A DNA stretch of 64,000 bases from DATCRE01 sp964235605. GTDB taxonomy: Bacteria; Bacteroidota; Bacteroidia; Cytophagales; Cyclobacteriaceae. The notes under the pieces are model-generated. The model was not told the DNA's origin, ran no database searches, and saw only the letters and a list, made by a program, of their open reading frames with translations. A program made the translations under genes and the position numbers. Where the stretch lies: positions 186,001 through 250,000 of the forward strand of contig CAXSCR010000001.1 in the NCBI GenBank assembly GCA_964235605.1. Direction: 5' to 3'. Of the stretch, positions 1 through 6,284 are shown one piece after another. The number at the start of each line of letters is the position of its first letter. The first letter of the stretch is position 1.

Positions 1-415
1 GATGGATGAAAAGGATAAAAGACTTGAGATCATTATGCGCGTGTTTATAGACGATCTTGAACTTACACTTAGAGAAAGTCTAAACCAGCCAGACTTAGAC
101 ATAGAAAACCCTAAATCTGGAACTATAGATCAGATAGCAAGTAACTATGTGAAAAATCATTTCTCCATATCACTCGATGGTAAAAATCAAAAAACCAATT
201 ATCTGGGTCATGAAAAAGAGGACGATGCGTTTCTCTTTTACATCGAAGTTACGAATGTGAAAAAGTGGAAAACCATTCAGGTAACGAATGACATTTTAAT
301 TGAAACACACGACGATCAATCTAATCTTGTGCATATTACAGTGCGAGGAAATATTCGAAGTATGCGGTTAACGAATAGCAATCCTTCCGATAAACTTACC
401 TTCGATTCAAAGTAA
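1..415 (+). CDS. DUF6702 family protein, 5' end cut by the window
   Basis: The 137 visible residues match the pattern I know for DUF6702: an early EIIMRVFIDDLE segment, a central KNHFSISLDGK segment, and a C-terminal VHITVRGN stretch that resembles a beta-sandwich. Members normally begin with a signal peptide and a short HPFYVS-like strand, and both are missing here. The frame is open to the window edge, so the true start lies upstream. Function is unknown; the family is typical of Bacteroidota and presumed periplasmic. It ends about 60 bp before gldB on the same strand and may be co-transcribed with it. Confidence 0.7.
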   Translation, partial: MDEKDKRLEIIMRVFIDDLELTLRESLNQPDLDIENPKSGTIDQIASNYVKNHFSISLDGKNQKTNYLGHEKEDDAFLFYIEVTNVKKWKTIQVTNDILIETHDDQSNLVHITVRGNIRSMRLTNSNPSDKLTFDSK

Positions 416-478
416 TTCGATTAGAGCAACCTCAACATTAATAAAAATCCGAACTTCACGAATCAAATCATTTTATTG

Positions 479-1480
479 ATGAAAAATTTTATTAAAGTGC
501 TCGGAGTTTATTTTCTACTGACAAGTTGCTCCAGAGAGCAGGGTAAATGTGTTTTTATCCCAGATACGGCAGATATTAAATTAGATATTACGATTGAGCA
601 ACTCCAGGATTCATTTGTAAATGTATCGTCCAAACAACAGTTGATTAATCGTTTAACACATCATCCTGAAATTAGGGATTACATTTTTCGGAAGACAGAG
701 TACCCCGATGATTCAATTTTCATCAACGAATTATTTCAACGCTTTAATAATCCGCACATGGATACATTACTGTTAGAAACCAAACGCGTATTTGGTGATC
801 TTTCCGAATTGAAATCTGAGTTTAAAGAAGCCTTCTCAAACATTAAGTATTACTATCCAGATTATAATCCACCTAAAATTAAAACCGTAATCAGCGGTCT
901 AGATACAGATTTACTTGTAACCGATTCACTTATTATTGTAAGTCTCGATTTTTATCTCGGAACCAGCGCCAAGTACAGACCGAAAATGTATGAATATTTA
1001 CTTCGTCAATATGAGAAGGAAAACATTGTTCCATCATGCATGCTTATTTACGGAATTGGTGATCGTTTCAATCGTACAGATCTTAATGATAAAACAATAT
1101 TAGCCGACATGATTGCATATGGCAAATCCTTTTACTTTGCTAAGCACATGCTACCATGCGTAGCCGATAGTATTTTTATATGGTATTCCGCTGAGGAGAT
1201 GAAAGGAGCCCGAGAGAATCAAGATCTTATTTGGGCGAGAATTGTAGAAGATCAGGTTTTATACGAAACCAATCACGTGGCAAAACAAAAATTTCTAGGC
1301 GAGCGACCCAAAACAATAGAGGTAGGCGAGAAATGTCCTGGCCGCATAGCCCAATGGGTAGGCTGGCAAATTGTAAATACATACACAGAAACACACCCAG
1401 AAACGACACTTCCTCAACTCATGCAAATCACCAACGCCGACAAGCTCTTTAAGGAATCGAAGTATAAACCGATTAGATAA
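479..1480 (+). CDS. gldB: Gliding motility lipoprotein GldB
   Basis: 333 residues beginning MKNFIKVLGVYFLLTSC, a lipoprotein signal with the lipidated Cys at position 17. The body has the GldB pattern: acidic EIRDYIF and ELFQRF segments near residues 65-90, the central SLDFYLG, and the C-terminal PGRIAQWVGWQIV followed by a KLFKESKYKP ending. GldB is a membrane-anchored lipoprotein needed for gliding and type IX secretion in Flavobacterium johnsoniae; its biochemical activity is not settled. The ATG at 479 is preferred to a TTG one codon upstream. The last 25 bases of the gene are duplicated about 95 bp downstream. Other gld genes are not in the window. Confidence 0.85.
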   Translation: MKNFIKVLGVYFLLTSCSREQGKCVFIPDTADIKLDITIEQLQDSFVNVSSKQQLINRLTHHPEIRDYIFRKTEYPDDSIFINELFQRFNNPHMDTLLLETKRVFGDLSELKSEFKEAFSNIKYYYPDYNPPKIKTVISGLDTDLLVTDSLIIVSLDFYLGTSAKYRPKMYEYLLRQYEKENIVPSCMLIYGIGDRFNRTDLNDKTILADMIAYGKSFYFAKHMLPCVADSIFIWYSAEEMKGARENQDLIWARIVEDQVLYETNHVAKQKFLGERPKTIEVGEKCPGRIAQWVGWQIVNTYTETHPETTLPQLMQITNADKLFKESKYKPIR

Positions 1481-1662
1481 TTATCAATTGTCAATTAGCT
1501 AATGTGCAAATTTGAGTGAGTACCCCAATCTGCACATTTGCACATTGACAATCGAAGTATAAACCGAGGAAATAATTATCAATTATCAATTGGTCAATGT
1601 GCAATTTGAGTGAGTACCCATTCTGAGGGAGTAATCCAAATTTGCACATTGACAATTGATAA
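1456..1662. repeat. Tandem duplication of the gldB 3' end with inverted word repeats
   Basis: The gldB 3' terminus (ATCGAAGTATAAACCGA) occurs at 1456 and again at 1551, a period of 95 bp. Each copy is followed by the same series of words: ATTATCAATTG, AATGTGCAA, GAGTGAGTACCC, TTTGCACATTGACA. The words before and after GAGTGAGTACCC are reverse complements of each other, so each unit can fold into a long hairpin. The second unit ends inside the stop codon of rluD. Confidence 0.85.
1583..1662. terminator. Long imperfect hairpin between convergent gldB and rluD
   Basis: The left arm (1583-1610, core ATCAATTGGTCAATGTGCAA) and the right arm (1636-1662, core TTTGCACATTGACAATTGAT) pair over roughly 25 bp with two single-base bulges. 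It sits exactly between two convergent genes, so a role as a bidirectional transcription end or RNA 3' stabiliser is inferred. There is no classic GC stem with a T run. Confidence 0.5.
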
Positions 1663-2694
1663 TTAATTATATTTCACATAATGCTCCCACTTATCTAAAA
1701 CAGCCCTAAAGTCCTCAGGGAGTTCGGAGTCGAAGCGCATATATTCTTTGGTATGTGGGTGGATAAAGCCCAATGTCTTGGCGTGTAAGGCTTGTCGTGG
1801 GATAAGTTTGAAGCAATTCTCAACAAAAGATCTGTATTTGGAGAAGATAGTACCTTTCAATGGTTGATCACCACCGTACATGGCATCATTGAATAAGGTA
1901 TGACCTAGATATTTCATGTGTGCTCTTATTTGATGAGTGCGGCCAGTTTCTAGTCTGCATTCTACTAAAGATACATAACGCAAATCTTGTAACACTTTAA
2001 AATGGGTTATGGCATTTCTACCAAAATCAGCTTCAGGGAAAGCCGTTGTAACTCTTCTGTCCTTCAAACTACGACCTACATTAACATTGATTGTGCCCTC
2101 CGGCGGTTCTGGAATCCCCCAAACAAGGGCCCAATACGTTCTTTCAATGCTATGATCAAAGAATTGTTTCGCTAATGCGCTGAGCGTTTGTTCCGTTTTG
2201 GCTATCACCAATAGTCCCGAAGTATCTTTATCAATTCGGTGAACCAAGCCCGGGCGGCCATCATTGCCGGGCAGATGAGGCAGATTTTGAAAATGAAAAG
2301 CAAGTGCATTAACTAGTGTACCACTCCAATTTTGATAAGCCGGATGCACGACCATTCCCGCAGCTTTATTAACGACTAACAAATATTCATCTTCATAAAC
2401 TATGTTAAGAGGAATATTTTCCGGTAACAAATCACCTTCTCGTGGCGGATTGGGTAAAGAAACAGTGATTACATCATGTGGATGAACTTTGTAATTGGGT
2501 TTTATGGCTTGATCGTTGACCTTTACAAAACCTTCATGAATACCGCCCTGCACCTTGGTACGGGTCACATTTGGCAATCTGTCAAACAAAAATTTATCGA
2601 TCCTTACTAGACGTTGCTTCGGGTCCACAACAATTCTGTGATGCTCAAATAATTCATCATCCTGCTCATCAAGCGTAATCTCGTCTTCAATCAT
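1663..2694 (-). CDS. rluD: Large-subunit rRNA pseudouridine synthase, RluA/RluD family
   Basis: About 343 residues. An N-terminal S4 RNA-binding domain (LVRIDKFLFDRLPNVTRTKV) is followed by the RluA-type catalytic domain with the signature HRIDKDTSGL, whose first Asp is the catalytic nucleophile (about residue 155), and a downstream GRTHQIRAHMKYLGH motif. It isomerises specific uridines, probably in 23S rRNA. I place the start at the ATG ending at 2694 rather than the ATG at 2712, because a TAnnTTTG promoter element lies between the two and because family members begin close to the EHHRIVVD segment. The gene is convergent with gldB; the exact target uridines cannot be read from sequence. Confidence 0.9.
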   Translation of the reverse strand: MIEDEITLDEQDDELFEHHRIVVDPKQRLVRIDKFLFDRLPNVTRTKVQGGIHEGFVKVNDQAIKPNYKVHPHDVITVSLPNPPREGDLLPENIPLNIVYEDEYLLVVNKAAGMVVHPAYQNWSGTLVNALAFHFQNLPHLPGNDGRPGLVHRIDKDTSGLLVIAKTEQTLSALAKQFFDHSIERTYWALVWGIPEPPEGTINVNVGRSLKDRRVTTAFPEADFGRNAITHFKVLQDLRYVSLVECRLETGRTHQIRAHMKYLGHTLFNDAMYGGDQPLKGTIFSKYRSFVENCFKLIPRQALHAKTLGFIHPHTKEYMRFDSELPEDFRAVLDKWEHYVKYN

Positions 2695-2699
2695 AACCA

Positions 2700-2707
2700 C
2701 AAAGGTA
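2700..2707 (-). promoter_or_regulatory. -7 element TACCTTTG for rluD
   Basis: A perfect match to the Bacteroidota -7 consensus TAnnTTTG, five bases before the ATG at 2694. This implies a leaderless or nearly leaderless mRNA. No clear -33 TTG was seen. Confidence 0.5.
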
Positions 2708-2852
2708 GGCATAATCAGTAGGGGATAAAATTCAGGATTACAGTGTATACTGTTTTTTCATAATGCAACGCAAGAGCCTATTTTTAAGGTTTTGAACATT
2801 AATGTATCTATGTGTGTTTAAAACCTACGGAACTTCATCATATTCAATATTA

Positions 2853-3071
2853 ATGCTCTACGCCGACGATATACGTAAAACCATCCTTACGATTGCCAAT
2901 GAACTCGGCCCTGGAGATACTTTCGATCCTTCGGATATTGCCAGAAAAATAGACGAAGAGAATTGGTTTGGCATAATGCCGCAAGTCACAATTGTTGCAG
3001 ATGTATTAAGCAAGGAAGGCAAAATAAAAGCAGAAAGCCTTAATGGTGAGTTGAGATACCGTAAAAACTAA
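2853..3071 (+). CDS. Small DUF3253-like winged-helix protein
   Basis: 72 residues from the ATG at 2853; an upstream ATG at 2802 would add 17 residues that look non-conserved. The layout resembles DUF3253: an opening helix DIRKTILTIANELGPG, then DTFDPSDIARKI, a Trp-containing turn with MPQV, and a closing EGKIKAES wing. In that family the helical SD-[IV]-A segment and the MP-V turn are conserved. The fold is probably a small winged helix, but nucleic-acid binding is inferred and the function is unknown. It stands alone, facing the phosphatase gene tail to tail. Confidence 0.6.
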   Translation: MLYADDIRKTILTIANELGPGDTFDPSDIARKIDEENWFGIMPQVTIVADVLSKEGKIKAESLNGELRYRKN

Positions 3072-3079
3072 ATATTCTA

Positions 3080-3751
3080 TTAACTTCTCTTTGTTCTACC
3101 CTCAATGCCTGGATAAAGACCGGGTACAGAATCACTCAAAAAAACTTCTTTTGTATTAATATCCATCATTGAAAGTACGCCTGCCCATCCGGCGCCAGTA
3201 TCCATAAGCCACACTTCGCCACCTTTTACAGGTTTGCCAAAATGAATGGGTGTATGACCTAAATATACTTCATCAAACATGGTAATTTTAATTTGGATGT
3301 TATTTACATGCAGATTTAAAGCGGAATTTGCCAGTCGTCTGTCCCAAAGAAAAGTCGCTAATCCCTGCTCATCCATTGAGCGTTCAGGGTCAATACCGGC
3401 ATGAACAAATAATTTCTTCTCTGAAACATAATAAGGTAGTGCGTTTTCTAAGAAAGAGATATGCGTCTTCGGAATACCATCTGTATACGATTTTACAGTT
3501 GCCTTCCCACCTTGGCTCAGCCAATGTTCTTCTGCTTTAGAATTTTGCATCCAGCTCAGTGCCCACGTATCATGATTACCCAAAATATAGATTAGATTTT
3601 TAATACGAAATAGCTCATCAATACATTCTTTTGTTTGTGGCCATCCGTCGGTAACATCCCCAAGATTAATGAGAATATCATTTTGGTAGTCAAAATTTGA
3701 GCGTTCAAGACATTGTTTCAAAGCCCGATAAGCGCCATGTACGTCGCCCAT
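3080..3751 (-). CDS. Calcineurin-like metallophosphatase (Ser/Thr phosphatase family), probable 5' frameshift
   Basis: 223 residues as read from the ATG at 3751. Metal-binding motifs appear in the PPP order: GDVHG (2-6), GDVTDG (31-36), GNHD (58-61), VHAG (116-119) and GHTPIHFG near 165. The family is related to bacterial diadenosine tetraphosphatase and protein phosphatases; the substrate is unknown. Homologues normally have five to seven residues before GDxHG forming the first beta strand. Here an in-frame TGA directly precedes the ATG, while one frame over the bases read ATG CAA CGA ACC TTT (MQRTF). One extra base between 3752 and 3756 would restore MQRTF-x-MGDVHG. This suggests a one-base deletion or sequencing error. 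Confidence 0.85.
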   Translation of the reverse strand: MGDVHGAYRALKQCLERSNFDYQNDILINLGDVTDGWPQTKECIDELFRIKNLIYILGNHDTWALSWMQNSKAEEHWLSQGGKATVKSYTDGIPKTHISFLENALPYYVSEKKLFVHAGIDPERSMDEQGLATFLWDRRLANSALNLHVNNIQIKITMFDEVYLGHTPIHFGKPVKGGEVWLMDTGAGWAGVLSMMDINTKEVFLSDSVPGLYPGIEGRTKRS

Positions 3752-3983
3752 TCAAAGGTTCGTTGCATACTTGTATTTCTTAAGTAATTAACATTTTAAA
3801 AGCATTGATTTTTATTGATAGGAATCGAGGTGCTAACGCAAGCTGCTAGCTATGCCCAGAGAGGTATAATTTATTTTCGAGATAATAAGTTCTTGTCTGT
3901 AGGTTACAGGTATTCACGCAATGTGAACTTAATGTTAATTTTTTGCTTTTTATTAAGCTAATGTTTAATTTGTATAAACACCT

Positions 3984-4001
3984 TTAACATTAGGTTAACA
4001 T
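3984..4001 (+). promoter_or_regulatory. Direct repeat TTAACAT-N4-TTAACAT at a start codon
   Basis: Two identical 7-mers spaced 4 bp (period 11 bp), the geometry of a Pho box. The second copy overlaps the ATG at 4000, so if it is a regulator site it would more likely repress than activate. It matches related sites at 6212-6229 and 9156-9173. Confidence 0.4.
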
Positions 4002-4836
4002 GCGAAGCTGGAAATTACTAGTGATAGTTTTTTTTCCCTTATTAGGGTCTTCCCAGGCGTTTCAGCCATCGCATTTTATTGCCCAATCATCAGAAACTGA
4101 ATATTATATTAATCTCTTTCTGAAAACGGACCAAGTTTCAGTAAAATTAGATAAGGTTACTTCCTTACTTAGTAAGCTAGAGGATAAAAGGTCAACCATT
4201 AAAAACGATAGAGATTTTCTTCACTTTGCATTTACAAAGACACATCAAAAAATCTTCAAGCATTTTGCAACTTCGTGTTCATTTAGTGAACTGTTCACCA
4301 CTGGTAATTATAATTGCCTTACCGCTACTGCACTTTACGCCATAGTGCTCGACCACTTTAATATCAACTATAAAATTATTGAAACTAATTATCATATTTT
4401 TATCATCGCTCAAACCACTAAAGGCGACGTGTTATTTGAAGCCACAGATCCGTTAAATGGTTTTGTTGCATCGCCACATGATATTGAACAGCGTATCACC
4501 TCTTATCAGAAAAACGCAATTGATTTAAACACTGGCGATAAAACCAATTATGCGTTTCATGTTAGCCTGTTTGATGAAGTAACTATAGAACAGCTTCCCG
4601 GATTAATGTATTATAACTTTTCCATTCAGGCCTACAATCATAAAATGTACGTCTCTGCAATTGAGTATTTAGATCAGGCTAGGCGATATTATCAATCTCC
4701 CCGGTTTGAGGAATTCACAAATGTAATTATGCTCACCTTAATAAATGGAAACATATCACCCACGGAAAAAGAAATCGGCTTAAAAAAAATTCAATCTTTG
4801 CGAAAGAAAGTGCCAGTGCTGGCAAGCGCTAATTAA
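4000..4836 (+). CDS. Secreted transglutaminase-like protein
   Basis: 278 residues with an N-terminal signal peptide (MRSWKLLVIVFFPLLGSSQA). The central part has the order of a transglutaminase/papain-like triad: Cys106 at the start of a helix (YNCLTATALYAIVL), His132 at the start of a strand (NYHIFII) and Asp150 (EATDP). The C-terminal 80 residues look helical (YNFSIQAYNHKMYVSAIEYL) and may be a TPR-like repeat. In bacteria such domains act as proteases, peptide cross-linkers or amidases; which applies here is unknown. A TTAACAT-TAGG-TTAACAT direct repeat (3984-4001) overlaps the start codon. No operon partner is evident. Confidence 0.65.
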   Translation: MRSWKLLVIVFFPLLGSSQAFQPSHFIAQSSETEYYINLFLKTDQVSVKLDKVTSLLSKLEDKRSTIKNDRDFLHFAFTKTHQKIFKHFATSCSFSELFTTGNYNCLTATALYAIVLDHFNINYKIIETNYHIFIIAQTTKGDVLFEATDPLNGFVASPHDIEQRITSYQKNAIDLNTGDKTNYAFHVSLFDEVTIEQLPGLMYYNFSIQAYNHKMYVSAIEYLDQARRYYQSPRFEEFTNVIMLTLINGNISPTEKEIGLKKIQSLRKKVPVLASAN

Positions 4837-5077
4837 TTTTTCGATTACTATCTCACCTCAGTGATGCCACCTACGCTTCACGTTGTTGTCTCGTATAGAG
4901 AGCAGTCCTAATCACTTTATTTGGCGCTCTAGTTTTATCGAAACAATAATACACGGCCACCTGAATCTTTACAGGTTCAAACTTGTCTTCAAAATTATAG
5001 GTTGAACCGTAAACGTTTTTATAGTTTTAAACTAAAATCTCTATAATTGCGTACGTATCTAATTATTTAAGAAAATT

Positions 5078-6064
5078 ATGGAAGCTGTCGCAGTTGAAAA
5101 ACAGGAAGAACATAAGATAAAGATCAAACAGGCTTTTGCTGAAATGGCCAAAGTGGTTGTTGGGCAAGAGTATATGGTAAATCGTTTAATGATTGGTCTG
5201 TTTACCAACGGTCATATTTTACTGGAAGGTGTGCCAGGGCTGGCTAAAACATTAACCGTTAGCACCCTGGCACAGGTACTTCATCTTGATTTTCAACGCA
5301 TACAATTTACACCAGACTTACTGCCTTCTGATCTTGTGGGAACCATGATCTACAACCAGAAGGATGGAAAGTTTGAAGTAAAAAAGGGGCCCATATTCGC
5401 CAATATTATACTTGCGGATGAGATTAACCGCTCACCAGCAAAAGTGCAGTCAGCATTGCTTGAGTCTATGCAAGAAAAACAAGTGACTATTGGTGAAACA
5501 ACCTACAAGCTTGACAGGCCTTTCCTTGTTATGGCTACGCAGAACCCCGTTGACCAAGAAGGTACTTACCCATTGCCTGAAGCGCAGGTCGACCGGTTCA
5601 TGATGAAAGTATTTGTAAATTATCCAACCAAAAGTCAGGAGTTGGAAGTAATGCGTAGAATTTCAAATATGACGTTTGACTTTAACGTAAACACCATACT
5701 AAGCAAAGAAGACATTTTCTCAATTCGCGATCAAGTCAATAAAGTGAAAATTTCTGAATCACTCGAACGTTACATTATTGAGCTGGTATACGCCACGCGT
5801 AAACCTTTGGAATATAAACTAAACGAACAGGCGCAATACATTCAATTTGGTGTATCGCCACGCGCCAGCATTAATCTAAACCTGGCATCTAAAGCGTTAG
5901 CGTATATGGAAGGCAGAGATTATGTCTTGCCAGAAGATATTAAAGAGGTTGCGCTTGATGTAATGAACCACCGTATTATTTTGAATTATGAGGCGGAAGC
6001 AGATAATGTAAAGACGTCAGATGTTATAAAAGCAATTCTGAATAAAGTGCCCATTTCTAAATAA
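5078..6064 (+). CDS. MoxR family AAA+ ATPase
   Basis: 328 residues, the full length for the MoxR/RavA class. Walker A is GVPGLAKT (51-58), Walker B with its catalytic Glu is ILADEINR (111-118), sensor 1 is MATQNP (152-157), followed by the family signature EGTYPLPEAQVDRF and a C-terminal AAA lid containing VSPRASINL. MoxR ATPases act as chaperones that remodel or insert metals into partner proteins, usually with DUF58 and von Willebrand factor A proteins encoded next door. None of those partners follow here: the next gene is a TonB-dependent receptor, so its clients are unknown. A TATAATTG sequence near 5043 is a possible weak -7 element. Confidence 0.9.
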   Translation: MEAVAVEKQEEHKIKIKQAFAEMAKVVVGQEYMVNRLMIGLFTNGHILLEGVPGLAKTLTVSTLAQVLHLDFQRIQFTPDLLPSDLVGTMIYNQKDGKFEVKKGPIFANIILADEINRSPAKVQSALLESMQEKQVTIGETTYKLDRPFLVMATQNPVDQEGTYPLPEAQVDRFMMKVFVNYPTKSQELEVMRRISNMTFDFNVNTILSKEDIFSIRDQVNKVKISESLERYIIELVYATRKPLEYKLNEQAQYIQFGVSPRASINLNLASKALAYMEGRDYVLPEDIKEVALDVMNHRIILNYEAEADNVKTSDVIKAILNKVPISK

Positions 6065-6106
6065 AAAAAGAATAACTTAATAATCCAGTAACAATTAGCC
6101 GAAAGC

Positions 6107-6229
6107 ATAACAATTCAGTAACTACCGAATGATCGTATACGGGATGATTTTCACAGAAATTTTCAAAACCCTCCAATGTGTATCTGTAACATGTTTTATG
6201 TTACCAGCACCTTAACAATTTGGTAACAG
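6107..6229 (+). promoter_or_regulatory. Two Pho-box-like direct repeats and a palindrome upstream of the TonB receptor
   Basis: Two pairs of related 7-mers have 11-bp periodicity: ATAACAA-TTCA-GTAACTA (6107-6124) and TTAACAA-TTTG-GTAACAG (6212-6229). Between them is a perfect inverted repeat, GTAACAT-GTTTT-ATGTTAC (6186-6204). The spacing is that of PhoB half-sites. The second pair lies about 30 bp before GACCTTTG (6260-6267), a near-consensus -7 element. Control by a PhoB-type regulator is inferred. Confidence 0.45.
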
Positions 6230-6284
6230 GCCCATAGGCATGAGGTAATATTAGAGATTGACCTTTGCAGCAAATAATAAGATT

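Noticed and set aside
4955..5010. GGTTCAA...TTGAACC inverted repeat, considered as a tRNA T-arm
   Set aside because: The spacing and surrounding sequence do not give a cloverleaf or anticodon stem.
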